DNA from: JAAZKA01 sp034926225
Lineage (GTDB): Bacteria; Bacillota; Clostridia; Oscillospirales; QAMX01
Length of the DNA stretch: 64,000 nucleotides
Reading direction: 5' to 3'
NCBI GenBank assembly: GCA_034926225.1
Contig: JAYFRF010000010.1
Span: 62,001-126,000, forward strand
Position 1 is the stretch's first letter, and each line of letters opens with the position of its first letter. Under the pieces are notes generated by a model that saw nothing but the letters and a program-made list of their open reading frames with translations, was not told the origin of the DNA and did not search any database. Both the position numbers and the translations under genes were made by a program. Below, piece after piece: positions 43,704-52,507 of the stretch.

Positions 43704-43732
43704 ATTATAGCGAAAGTATGCCGTTTCGTCAA
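43704..43732 (-). promoter_or_regulatory. Promoter of the URO-D-like gene
   Basis: On the minus strand TTGACG (43727-43732), 17-base spacer, TATAAT (43704-43709). Confidence 0.85.
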
Positions 43733-43790
43733 GTCAGAGGAAGGGAGCAACGTAAAACTGAGGAAAGAAAACCCGGGAAACACTGGCGAT

Positions 43791-45047
43791 CTATTTATGA
43801 TCAGGTGAAGCCGTCCGGCGATAGTATTTATCGATGCCATCCTTCATGTTCTGCGGAATCTCCCGCGGGATCGGGAATTCTGAAGCGTTGATCATCCTGT
43901 CCGCAAACGCGCGCATGAGATTCTGCGTTCGCGCAAAGGCGGAGGCGCTTAAGGGGGACGCTAAATCGCGGCGGGAATGCCCGGCGGCACGTCCCATACG
44001 ATGGAAGCTTACAGCCGGTACGCCCGCATCCGCAAAGGGCGTAGAGTCACTGGAATAGACATCCTGGATGACGTACAGAGCCTGCCCCAGCTCCCGCGCC
44101 TGATACTCAAGCTGTGACACCAGCGCCGGATCCGCCGTTACGATCGCGCGGTCATATCCGAGTGCCGGTCCCGTCATGTCGATGTTGATACAGAAACGAT
44201 ACGCCGAAAGTTCACTCTCATGCGCTTTGACATACGCCTTTGAACCTAATAACCCCCGTTCTTCAGAACCGCACCACACAAACCGAAGCGTACGACGCGG
44301 CGGATGCGCGGCAAACCAAATATACAGCGCCATCAGATCGGCACTGCCCGACGCGTTATCCCATGCGCCGCAAGAGTAGGGAACGCTGTCATAATGCGCG
44401 GTAAAGACGACAACCTCCTCCGCACGGTTTGTTCCTGGAATCTCCGCGACGACGTTGTGGGAGACGCGCTCGAACTCGTCCTGTAGAAGGGTGATGCGGA
44501 CACGTTTCGCGCCATCCTGCAAAAGCGCTATCGCGTCGCGTGCGCGGATGGTCAGCCCCGGCAGTTTCCCGTGACGCAGCTGATGCGGCCGTAGATAATT
44601 CATTGCCAGATCGGTGCGGGCATCCTCCTCGTCGTAATCCCCCGCGGCAATCAGATAACCCAGCGCGCCGGAATCTACCAGGCGCGGCCAGTTGTCATAG
44701 ACCGCTTCGTTTAACAGCACGATCTTCCCCGACGCCTCGTGCAGATCGCATGGCGCGCCCTGCTCGGCATACAGCAGCGGCGCTTCGATGCCTTCTTCCG
44801 GCGTGGAGCCGGAAAAGCCGATGGCCGTCGCGGCGATCTCACGCTGGGACGGAGCGGTGATCTGCACCCGCTGCACCTGGGGCGTGTACCATGGCATTAA
44901 AAATCCTTCGAGGGCTGCTTTCCCGCCGGCGGCTTCTACCTCGCCGCGCAGGATCTCCGCCGCCCGTAATTCCTCGGCAGAGCCGCCGAGACGGTTAAAC
45001 GATAGCTTCTTTGTCAGCGCCAGCTGATATTCGCCGTTGATCAACAT
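43791..45047 (-). CDS. M28-family aminopeptidase with PA-domain insert
   Basis: A 418-residue zinc peptidase. The five metal ligands can be placed: His in VFTAHYDSV near 217, Asp in AWDNASGSAD, the Glu pair in GSEERGLLGS, Asp in NIDMTGPAL and His in RAAGHSRRD. The segment about 90-180 looks like a PA domain (GKIVLLNEAVYDNWPRLVDSGALGYLIAA), which helps select substrates. There is no signal peptide, so it should act on peptides in the cytoplasm. It follows the Cys/Met enzyme gene by 16 bases and is probably cotranscribed with it. Confidence 0.9.
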   Translation of the reverse strand: MLINGEYQLALTKKLSFNRLGGSAEELRAAEILRGEVEAAGGKAALEGFLMPWYTPQVQRVQITAPSQREIAATAIGFSGSTPEEGIEAPLLYAEQGAPCDLHEASGKIVLLNEAVYDNWPRLVDSGALGYLIAAGDYDEEDARTDLAMNYLRPHQLRHGKLPGLTIRARDAIALLQDGAKRVRITLLQDEFERVSHNVVAEIPGTNRAEEVVVFTAHYDSVPYSCGAWDNASGSADLMALYIWFAAHPPRRTLRFVWCGSEERGLLGSKAYVKAHESELSAYRFCINIDMTGPALGYDRAIVTADPALVSQLEYQARELGQALYVIQDVYSSDSTPFADAGVPAVSFHRMGRAAGHSRRDLASPLSASAFARTQNLMRAFADRMINASEFPIPREIPQNMKDGIDKYYRRTASPDHK

Positions 45048-45063
45048 CTATCTTATTCTCCTT

Positions 45064-46215
45064 TTAGTGTTTCAGTGCTGAAAGAGCCTGCTCCAAGTCT
45101 CCGAGCAGTGTGTCTATGCTCTCCAGCCCTACATATAAACGTATGACGCCGCCGTCATATGCCTTACAGCATTCCTCATTCGGCGTCGCTAACGCGCCTA
45201 AAGGACACACCAGGCTGTCATAGCCGCCCCAGCTCGGCGCTTTCTTGAATACCTGCAGCCTATGTACCATCTCCGCACGCGATTCATAGCTCCCGCGCGG
45301 CTTGAAGCTCAACAGCCCCCCGCAGCCGCTCATCTGCCGCAAATACAGAGTATGCTGCGGATGACTCTCAAGCCCCGGATGATACACGCGTTCCACCATG
45401 GGATGCGATTCCAGATACCTCGCCACCGCGAGCCCGTTCTCCATCGCGGCCTTCATTCGAATCGGTAGCGTTCGCAACCCGCGCTGTAAAAGCCACGCCT
45501 GCATCGGCGGCGCCGCGTTGCCAAACATCGTGCGTTCGTTTGCAAGACGCGCGATCCGCTCGCCCTTCCCGACGATGACGCCCGCGACTGCATCCGAATG
45601 CCCTCCCAAATACTTCGTTGCGCTGTGGACGACGAGATCGATTCCAAAATCCAACGGCTGCTGGAAAATCGGCGTCGCACAGGTGTTGTCTATGACCGTC
45701 GCAATTCCCTGTGACTGTGCAAAGGCGGAAACAGCGGACAGATCTTGCAGCTCGAAGATACCGGAACAGGGACTCTCCAGATAAATCAACTTTGTCTCCG
45801 GACGCAGCGCTTCTTCAAAATCCTCGATACGCGTCCCTTGTACAAAGGTACAACCGATGCCGAATCGCTCCAGATACCGTGCAAACCCTCGGGCGGGGGC
45901 ATACGCTGTCCGTACCATGATGATATGATCTCCTGTTTTGACACAGGATAGAATCGCCGTCGTGATCGCCGCCATTCCGGACGATACCGTTAAAGCCCGT
46001 CCACCGTCCCCGGGACACGCATGCTCCAGCGCTGCTACCTTATGCTCGAAAACTTCCAGCGTTGGATTGGATACGCGGGAGTAACTATAATCGTTGCCAT
46101 CCAGAAAAAGCGAAGTTTGGTAAATCGGAGGGCTCATCGCGCCATAGTGCGTTGTATAGTCCTCTCCATAATGCGCGCAAATGTCCTCGGGCGCAAATCC
46201 GCCGTGCTTGGACAT
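45064..46215 (-). CDS. Cys/Met metabolism PLP enzyme (cystathionine gamma-lyase/synthase or methionine gamma-lyase type)
   Basis: A 383-residue fold-type I PLP enzyme. The PLP lysine is in VVHSATKYLGGHSDAVAG, the tyrosine-arginine region is DYSYSRVSNPTLEVFE, and the ring-stacking region is SSGMAAITTAIL. These mark the transsulfuration family, which includes MetB, MetC, MetZ and Mgl; the exact reaction cannot be told from motifs. The GGGGGAGGAAAATC sequence fixes the start at 46215. Operon with the downstream M28 peptidase suggests peptide-derived sulfur amino acid catabolism, which is an inference. No SAM riboswitch is seen upstream. Confidence 0.88.
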   Translation of the reverse strand: MSKHGGFAPEDICAHYGEDYTTHYGAMSPPIYQTSLFLDGNDYSYSRVSNPTLEVFEHKVAALEHACPGDGGRALTVSSGMAAITTAILSCVKTGDHIIMVRTAYAPARGFARYLERFGIGCTFVQGTRIEDFEEALRPETKLIYLESPCSGIFELQDLSAVSAFAQSQGIATVIDNTCATPIFQQPLDFGIDLVVHSATKYLGGHSDAVAGVIVGKGERIARLANERTMFGNAAPPMQAWLLQRGLRTLPIRMKAAMENGLAVARYLESHPMVERVYHPGLESHPQHTLYLRQMSGCGGLLSFKPRGSYESRAEMVHRLQVFKKAPSWGGYDSLVCPLGALATPNEECCKAYDGGVIRLYVGLESIDTLLGDLEQALSALKH

Positions 46216-46258
46216 GATTTTCCTCCCCCTTATTCTGTGTTTAAATTTAAATAAAGAA

Positions 46259-46280
46259 GGGGGTGTATTTCTATACCCCC
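46259..46280 (-). promoter_or_regulatory. Hairpin at the 5' end of the Cys/Met enzyme transcript
   Basis: GGGGGTGTA (46259-46267) pairs with TATACCCCC (46272-46280), one G-T pair, 4-base loop. On the minus strand CTTCTTTATTT follows. It starts almost at the predicted transcription start, so it may stabilise the mRNA or act as an attenuator. Confidence 0.55.
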
Positions 46281-46287
46281 TCTTATA

Positions 46288-46316
46288 AAAATACACCTAT
46301 TTTTTAAAAAAGTCAA
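46288..46316 (-). promoter_or_regulatory. Probable promoter of the Cys/Met enzyme-M28 operon
   Basis: On the minus strand TTGACT (46311-46316), 17-base spacer, TATTTT (46288-46293). Confidence 0.55.
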
Positions 46317-46398
46317 TCGTTATCTTCGGCGGAGAGCTAGAATAAACATGTACAAAAAGGAAAATCTGAAAATTACTATTTTTATCATAAAAACACGA

Positions 46399-46428
46399 TT
46401 GAATATTAAGCTTCTGTTAATGTATAAT
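46399..46428 (+). promoter_or_regulatory. Promoter of sugar importer B
   Basis: TTGAAT (46399-46404), 18-base spacer, TATAAT (46423-46428). Confidence 0.78.
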
Positions 46429-46434
46429 GAAGAA

Positions 46435-46446
46435 CGTAAGCTTACG
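46435..46446 (+). promoter_or_regulatory. Palindromic operator candidate at the start of importer B
   Basis: CGTAAGCTTACG is a perfect 12-bp palindrome at about +1 to +12 of the transcript. Repressor operators often occupy this position. Confidence 0.5.
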
Positions 46447-46495
46447 GAACCCCCTCTGCGTAATCATATTTATAAACGGAAAGGAAGAGAACCTG

Positions 46496-48370
46496 ATGAA
46501 CGCGAAAAAGCTGATCGCAATGATCCTTGCAGTCCTGATGCTGGGTGTCCTGCTGGCAGGCTGCTCCGGCGGCACTTCCCAAACCACCACCGCCGCGACC
46601 ACTGCCGCGGCCACCACCGCCGCCGCGACCACCGCGGCTACCACCACCGCTGCTTCCTCCGGCACTGGTTATGGCAATGTTGCCGACGCGGATAAGCTCG
46701 ATTATATGAATTATGACTCTCCTGTCCCGATTGTCAAGGAAGGTCAGGAAGTGACCCTGCGTTTCGGCGTCGTTTTGGAAAGCGGCTTCCCGAATAACGT
46801 GACGGAGAACTGGTTCTGGAAATTTGTCGAGGATCAGCTCAATATCATCCCGCAGGTTGAGCAGATTCTCGATGCGGAGAAGTTAAACCTCCTCTTTGCA
46901 TCCAATCAGGTGCCCGATCTGATGCTCGACGTCAGTCTCTCGACCTCCCAGATCGTCAACTACGGCGTCGTGGAAAAGCAGCTTCTTTCCTACACGCCCT
47001 ACCTTGACAGCTATATGCCATCCTTAAAGGCGTACTATGATTCCGACCCCAGCTGCGCCCCGAACTATATCGCGAGCGCGGAAGGCGATCTTTACTCCTT
47101 CCCGCGTATCCTGAACGAAACGACGATCGTCGGTTCCTATGTCCGTCAGGAATGGCTTGATAAGCTCGGTTTGGAGCAGCCGAAGACCGTTGAGGAATTT
47201 ACCAATACCATGATCGCCTTCCGTGACGCCGGCACGGAGACTTTCGGCGTCGATAAGGTCGTCCCGATCGGCGGCGGCTACAACTCCGAGTGGGCCTGCC
47301 CGATGGGAATTCTCGCGGAAGCCTTCGGATACCTCATTCGTCCGTACTGGCAGGGCTGGGATGTCGCGGCCGGTTATGAAGCCTGCCTCCGCATCGCCGA
47401 CGACGGCACCGAGGATTACGGTCTGCCGGTTTACGACGATATCTTCTATGACTTCATGGTCATCTCCAATAACTGGTACAACGAAAACCTGTATAGCCCG
47501 GACTACTTCACGATGGATCCGTCGCAGCACCGCGCGGAGACTGCCGCCGGTTACTACGGCTGGCAGAACACCAGTGAGGCGCTTAGCGAATCTCCCTGCA
47601 AGCTCGCCGGCTGGCGTATGCTGGCGCCCTTGACCTCCGAGCATAATTCCACCCCGCGCAGCGCGAACTACCCGATCTACGGCAACTCCGGTTACTACAT
47701 CGGCGGCACAACGCAGTACCCCGAGGTTTGCTGCCGGTTCTTTGATCTGCACTACAACCTCGACTGGGACTACGTTCTGAAGATGGGCCCGATCGACGGC
47801 AAAATCCCGGATTACGGCTACAAGACCTATATCTGGGGCATGAACCCGCTTAACCCGAAGCAGAGTGAAGATGACGCGTATATCGAGGGTGAAGAAAACG
47901 CCAACACCTATAAGAACACCTACTTGATGCCGACTTACATGGATCAGGCGTTTCTTAACTACGATTATACTGCCCGCTGGAAGTCTGCGGTGAAGGGCTC
48001 CTATGTCGCTCCGCAGACCTATGAGGACGTCATTGCCAAAGCGAAGGCGCTGCTCGAAGAGGATCCGGTGAAGTATGCCGATAACATTTTCACTATCGAA
48101 CAGTTCTCCGCCCGCGGCGCGTATTCCGGCAACGGCATGTACCAGCCTCTGCGCTACGTTTACCGTACGCCCGAGGTCAATGAGCAGATCGCGGACCTCG
48201 ATGCGGTGCTTTCCCCGTACATCCAGGAGCAGGTCGCGCTCTTTATCTCCGGTCGTCGGCCCTTAAGCGAAATTCAGGCATTCCAGGAAGAACTCAAGGC
48301 TATGGGTATCGAAGATTATGATGCTATCCTTGCTTCCGAGTACGCCACTTACAAGGCTAACCTGGGCTAA
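46496..48370 (+). CDS. Extracellular solute-binding lipoprotein of importer B
   Basis: A 624-residue lipoprotein with lipobox LAGC (Cys23), a Thr/Ala linker to about residue 57, and a large binding domain. YASAEGDLYSFPRI-like and VRQEWLDKLGLEQPKTVEEF blocks are typical of the long LipO/YtcQ-like binders. It is clearly diverged from the importer A lipoprotein in length and sequence, suggesting a different sugar. AAAGGAAG precedes the ATG at 46496; an earlier in-frame codon at 46427 falls inside the promoter. First gene of the operon, followed by a stem-loop before the permeases. Confidence 0.92.
   Translation: MNAKKLIAMILAVLMLGVLLAGCSGGTSQTTTAATTAAATTAAATTAATTTAASSGTGYGNVADADKLDYMNYDSPVPIVKEGQEVTLRFGVVLESGFPNNVTENWFWKFVEDQLNIIPQVEQILDAEKLNLLFASNQVPDLMLDVSLSTSQIVNYGVVEKQLLSYTPYLDSYMPSLKAYYDSDPSCAPNYIASAEGDLYSFPRILNETTIVGSYVRQEWLDKLGLEQPKTVEEFTNTMIAFRDAGTETFGVDKVVPIGGGYNSEWACPMGILAEAFGYLIRPYWQGWDVAAGYEACLRIADDGTEDYGLPVYDDIFYDFMVISNNWYNENLYSPDYFTMDPSQHRAETAAGYYGWQNTSEALSESPCKLAGWRMLAPLTSEHNSTPRSANYPIYGNSGYYIGGTTQYPEVCCRFFDLHYNLDWDYVLKMGPIDGKIPDYGYKTYIWGMNPLNPKQSEDDAYIEGEENANTYKNTYLMPTYMDQAFLNYDYTARWKSAVKGSYVAPQTYEDVIAKAKALLEEDPVKYADNIFTIEQFSARGAYSGNGMYQPLRYVYRTPEVNEQIADLDAVLSPYIQEQVALFISGRRPLSEIQAFQEELKAMGIEDYDAILASEYATYKANLG
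46576..46653 (+). repeat. Thr/Ala codon-repeat linker (third copy)
   Basis: About 26 codons of ACN/GCN alternation between the lipid anchor and the binding domain. Confidence 0.72.
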
Positions 48371-48398
48371 GATTGTACTTTAACGCATGTTGCATGGA

Positions 48399-48426
48399 GG
48401 GGGGAGCCGGAAGGTCCGCTCCCCCC
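48399..48426 (+). promoter_or_regulatory. Intercistronic stem-loop between lipoprotein and permease genes of importer B
   Basis: GGGGGGAGC (48399-48407) pairs with GCTCCCCCC (48418-48426) around a 10-base loop. A TTTTT run lies 15 bases further on, not directly after the stem. It probably limits read-through or protects the upstream message. Confidence 0.7.
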
Positions 48427-48455
48427 CGCATCATCTTTTTCGGAGGTGCTTTGAC

Positions 48456-49394
48456 GTGACCGTTGATCGACCCGCAACTCGCTCCGCACGTTTTATAAAG
48501 GGCTTAAGACAGGTATTTACCTGCTGGCAGCTTTATACCCTTCTCTTACCCGGAATTATCTATCTGTTCATCTTTAGCTATCTGCCAATGTACGGCCTGC
48601 AAATCGCCTTTAAAAACTATCGGCCGTCATTGGGTATCTGGGGGAGCGAATGGATCGGCTTGAAGCATTTTTTACGTTTTTTTGCATTCCCGGATTTCTG
48701 GAAGTACATCCGTAACACCGTGACTATCAGCGTGTACGGCATCTGCACTTTTCCGATCGGCATTATCTTTGCCCTGATGATCAACGAATTGCAGAACCAG
48801 AAGTTTAAAAAGACCGTTCAGATGCTTACCTACGCGCCCCACTTTATCTCTACCGTCGTTGTCTGCGGTATGGTTCTCCTATTTTTCAATACTTCCTATG
48901 GCTTTGTCAACAATATCCGGGAATTATTCGGTGCGGAACGCGTCGCTTTCCTCGAGGAAGCACGATACTTCCGAAGTCTCTATATCGGCTCCGGCATCTG
49001 GCAGGGACTTGGATGGAGTACCATCATCTATCTTGCCGCCCTCTCCGGCGTATCCCCTGAACTTGTCGAAGCCGCTCGAATCGACGGCGCGACGCGTTTC
49101 CAGATCGTTCGCTATGTCAATGTCCCCACAATTATGCCGACCATCACCATCTTGTTTATCATGAACTTCGGCAGTATCCTCTCCGTCGGCTTCGAAAAAA
49201 TCTACCTCCTGCAAAACGCCTTAAATCTTTCCGTTTCGCAGGTCATTTCGACCTATGTCTATCAGGTCGGCCTGATTAGCGCACAGTACAGTTATTCCTC
49301 GGCCATCGGCCTGTTTAATACGATTATTAATATCACGCTTCTGATTGTCGTTAACCTCATCGTCAGCAAGGTTACGGAAATCAGTCTTTGGTAG
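48456..49394 (+). CDS. Sugar ABC transporter permease, LplB type (importer B)
   Basis: A 312-residue CUT1 permease closely resembling the importer A subunit: YLPMYGLQIAFKNYRPSLGI, WGSEWIGLKHF and the EAA loop VEAARIDGATRFQIVRYV. About six helices. The start is GTG at 48456, 9 bases after CGGAGG; an in-frame codon further upstream would lie in the stem-loop region. It ends 14 bases before the next permease gene. Confidence 0.92.
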   Translation: MTVDRPATRSARFIKGLRQVFTCWQLYTLLLPGIIYLFIFSYLPMYGLQIAFKNYRPSLGIWGSEWIGLKHFLRFFAFPDFWKYIRNTVTISVYGICTFPIGIIFALMINELQNQKFKKTVQMLTYAPHFISTVVVCGMVLLFFNTSYGFVNNIRELFGAERVAFLEEARYFRSLYIGSGIWQGLGWSTIIYLAALSGVSPELVEAARIDGATRFQIVRYVNVPTIMPTITILFIMNFGSILSVGFEKIYLLQNALNLSVSQVISTYVYQVGLISAQYSYSSAIGLFNTIINITLLIVVNLIVSKVTEISLW

Positions 49395-49408
49395 GGAGGA
49401 CACAACAA

Positions 49409-50317
49409 GTGAAAAGAACACGCGCCGACGTTGTTTTTGATACGATAAACGTCGCCTTAATGGTTGTGATCCTGGTTATCGTGATTTATCCGCTGTATTT
49501 CACGCTCATTGCGTCTTTCTCCGACCCGACACAGGTTGCGCTGGGAAATACGGCACTCTGGATTCGTGATTTCACCCTTGAGCCTTATGCCAACGTCTTT
49601 AAAAACGGCGAGCTCTGGCTCGGTTATCGCAATACCATCTTCTATACTGTTTTCGGCACCTGCTGGAACCTCGTTTTAACCCTCCCCACAGCATATGTCC
49701 TAAGTAAAAAATACATCCCCGGGCGTTCTGCTATTTCGTGGTACTTTCTCTTTACGATGTACTTCGGCGGCGGTTTGATTCCGACCTATTTGACTGTCTT
49801 AAATCTAGGGCTTGTCAATAAACCCGTCACCATCATCATTCTTGGCGGCCTTTCGATTTATAACATGATCGTTTCCCGTATTTTCTTCCAGAATTCCATT
49901 CCTCCCGATCTGTATGAGGCCGCTAAAATCGACGGCGCTTCCGAGTTCCGTCAGTTCTTTCAGATCGCGCTGCCCCTCGCGGCTCCCATTATCGCCGTTA
50001 TGGCTCTCTACTATGGCGTCGGTCGCTGGAATGATTACTTCACTGCGTTAATCTACTTAAACGACACCAAGTATGTTCCCCTGCAAATCGTTCTTCGCAA
50101 TATTCTTATCCAGAACAAGGGCATGGCTAACATGCTCACCCAGGAACAGCTGCAGGCTGACGAGCAGATGCGCGAATACTATGAACGTATGAAGCATATG
50201 GCTGAAGGCATGAAGTACTCCGTTATTTACATCGCCTCCGCGCCGCTTTTAATCGCATACCCCTTCGTGCAAAAGTATTTTGTCAAGGGCGTTATGATTG
50301 GAAGCTTGAAAGGCTGA
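49409..50317 (+). CDS. Sugar ABC transporter permease, YtcP type (importer B)
   Basis: A 302-residue CUT1 permease, second membrane subunit of importer B. EAA loop YEAAKIDGASEFRQFFQI, and the family C-terminus PFVQKYFVKGVMIGSLKG. Starts with GTG after AGGGAGGA. Relative to the importer A partner it has an insertion rich in charged residues (LTQEQLQADEQMREYYERMK) before the last helix. No ATPase gene follows, so a shared one elsewhere is expected. Confidence 0.92.
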   Translation: MKRTRADVVFDTINVALMVVILVIVIYPLYFTLIASFSDPTQVALGNTALWIRDFTLEPYANVFKNGELWLGYRNTIFYTVFGTCWNLVLTLPTAYVLSKKYIPGRSAISWYFLFTMYFGGGLIPTYLTVLNLGLVNKPVTIIILGGLSIYNMIVSRIFFQNSIPPDLYEAAKIDGASEFRQFFQIALPLAAPIIAVMALYYGVGRWNDYFTALIYLNDTKYVPLQIVLRNILIQNKGMANMLTQEQLQADEQMREYYERMKHMAEGMKYSVIYIASAPLLIAYPFVQKYFVKGVMIGSLKG

Positions 50318-50324
50318 GAATACC

Positions 50325-52496
50325 TTGAAACTGCCGAAACACTCGAAGACCATCCGAAAATATATCCTTTCGTACACGGGAATCGCGTTATTGTCGTGTG
50401 CCTTGGTGGGGCTCGTCCTTTTTGCTCTGTCCGCGAGAGAACTTGATCGTGCGTATAGGGAGGCGAGACAGGAAAAGCTCGAGAATGCGGTGGAATTTCT
50501 GGATAACAATCTGGAGCTTATGCGTGAGGTAACGTATAAGCTCCAGATGTCATATTATTTTCGTACCGAATACCTGATCCAAAACGGGTACAACCCCGCA
50601 GTCACCCTCGAATATCTTACCCGTTTTAAAAGCTATGTACCGCTGTCCGAGGAATACTTCCTCATGTACACGAATTCCGACAAGGTCTATAAGGTCGCCG
50701 ATACTTCTGCGACAAATGATTTCTATGTATTTGCCAAACGGGTGCTCGGCGTGGAGAAATATGAAGGCCTCTACGAACGGATCAAGAGCACAACGAAGTT
50801 TCAAGTCATCGTACCGGAGGAGGAAGAACGTAAGGCGTCCGGCGATAATTATGCGGCGGGTGAATTCATACTGTTTATGTTCCCTATCAAGTTTTCCGAG
50901 CATTACCGTGACAGCGCGGTCTTCGGCTTTGTGGTGCGGCCCCAAAATGTACTGCGGCATATAGAAGGTATCGTCGACGACGCGGACGGTGAGATTTATA
51001 TTTACTGCGCAGACAAGCTCGTTGCGTCGACTACCGGAGGAGAGCCGCAGGACGGCCTGAACTATACCATGGTTTCTTCCGCCGATGGGCAGACTACATT
51101 GATACTTCTGCCCAGCGAACCCGCCGCTTATATGCGGATGATGAATCTCAATGGCGCGGTGTACTTGTACTTCGCCGCGATTGTTGCTGTAATGTTCATA
51201 CTCGCGCTGCTTACCGCGTATCATACCTATCGACCTATCGGCGAACTCGTACAGCGCTATCACCCCAACGCCCTCGCGCAAGGCGATGAGCTTACCACGT
51301 TATCCAGAATGATCGAGGAAATCTTCGAAGAAAAACGCGTATCCACCGATCGTCTGCGCTCCGAAATGGAGCTTCTCGCTAAACAACGGATCGCTATCCG
51401 CCGGCAGATCGTACAGCTTCTTATCTGCGGCCAGTTCGACGCACGCATCCGTGAGAACCTGCAATATCTGGATTTCCCTACGGAAGACTGCGTCTACGCT
51501 GTTTTAGTCGCCTGTGCGGCTTCCGGCATGCCAATTGACGCGGAACCTCTGATCTCCGCAATGGAAGAACTTTCCGATGAGACCCTCGGTGTTTATGGCG
51601 TGGCTTTCGCAGGAGGGGAATGCGTGGCGTTCCTTTGTATCTCCAAAGAAGCCGAAGGGGTATCCGAGGTTAAAGAGCTTGCCGAAGCCGTTGCGGTTGA
51701 AATGGGTATACATTTGCGCTGCGGTCTCGGACTTATCGGCGATACCCTATCCAGAATCCCAATTTCCTTCCTCGACGCACTGTCCCGGATAAGAGGAGAG
51801 CAGCCAAGTGACGCAAATCCTGCCCGTGGAACCGATATGCAGGTCAAGAGGTTGTCCTACGAATTGGAAAACGGCAACCAGGAACAAGCGGAACGCTGCC
51901 TCACCCAAATTTTGGCCAAGGCAGCGGAAACCGCTCAGCCCTTTTCCAAAATGTGTATCTTTTCTGATGTGATACACGTACTCATGCGTATTGCGTATAA
52001 GTATGAACTGAACTTCGGCGACGAAAAGCTCAATATCGTCGCGATCATGCAGGATACCGACAGCTTCCGCACGCTGGCACTGGAACTGATCGATCAAATC
52101 TGCAAAAAAGTCGAGCATGTGGATTCCACAAAGAACGCCGCGCTTTGCGATGCTTTGCTTGAATACATACGAGCGAATGTAGCGGATTACGATATGAATC
52201 CGGAAACGCTTGCGCATCAGTTCTCCCTCCCGGAAAAGAATATTACCCGCATCATCCGCGAAGCCACGGGACTTTCCTATAAAGAATATCTAAACGAAGC
52301 CCGCGTGGCACGCGCGTGTGAGCTGCTGATTATGGAAGACAAGAGCGTTGCCGAAACCTGCGCACTTGTAGGTCTTTCCGAGGTCTCCTATTTCATCCGC
52401 GTCTTTAAAAAGATCACGGGGGAAACCCCTGCAAACTATAAGCGCCGTGCCGCCCCGGAAGGCCGATCGGCTGATGAGGGCGAGGGCGTACTATAA
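50325..52496 (+). CDS. Membrane-anchored AraC-family transcriptional regulator
   Basis: A 723-residue one-component sensor-regulator. Helix 1 (about 13-35, YILSYTGIALLSCALVGLVLF) and helix 2 (about 277-299, AVYLYFAAIVAVMFILALL) flank an extracellular sensor of about 240 residues, probably Cache-like. A cytoplasmic linker leads to a C-terminal HTH_18 domain (about 610-710: ETLAHQFSLPEKNITRIIREATG, then ISYF-type VSYFIRVFKKITGETPANYKRR). It starts with TTG, 7 bases after the permease stop. Such YtdP/YesS-like proteins activate neighbouring carbohydrate importers when the external sugar is present, so it most likely controls importer B and the DUF4838 gene. Confidence 0.88.
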   Translation: MKLPKHSKTIRKYILSYTGIALLSCALVGLVLFALSARELDRAYREARQEKLENAVEFLDNNLELMREVTYKLQMSYYFRTEYLIQNGYNPAVTLEYLTRFKSYVPLSEEYFLMYTNSDKVYKVADTSATNDFYVFAKRVLGVEKYEGLYERIKSTTKFQVIVPEEEERKASGDNYAAGEFILFMFPIKFSEHYRDSAVFGFVVRPQNVLRHIEGIVDDADGEIYIYCADKLVASTTGGEPQDGLNYTMVSSADGQTTLILLPSEPAAYMRMMNLNGAVYLYFAAIVAVMFILALLTAYHTYRPIGELVQRYHPNALAQGDELTTLSRMIEEIFEEKRVSTDRLRSEMELLAKQRIAIRRQIVQLLICGQFDARIRENLQYLDFPTEDCVYAVLVACAASGMPIDAEPLISAMEELSDETLGVYGVAFAGGECVAFLCISKEAEGVSEVKELAEAVAVEMGIHLRCGLGLIGDTLSRIPISFLDALSRIRGEQPSDANPARGTDMQVKRLSYELENGNQEQAERCLTQILAKAAETAQPFSKMCIFSDVIHVLMRIAYKYELNFGDEKLNIVAIMQDTDSFRTLALELIDQICKKVEHVDSTKNAALCDALLEYIRANVADYDMNPETLAHQFSLPEKNITRIIREATGLSYKEYLNEARVARACELLIMEDKSVAETCALVGLSEVSYFIRVFKKITGETPANYKRRAAPEGRSADEGEGVL

Positions 52497-52507
52497 GGAG
52501 AGTCCGT

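Noticed and set aside
46216..46495. A SAM (S-box) or Met T-box riboswitch before the Cys/Met enzyme
   Set aside because: The region is short and AT-rich, and none of the conserved S-box or T-box sequence blocks is present.
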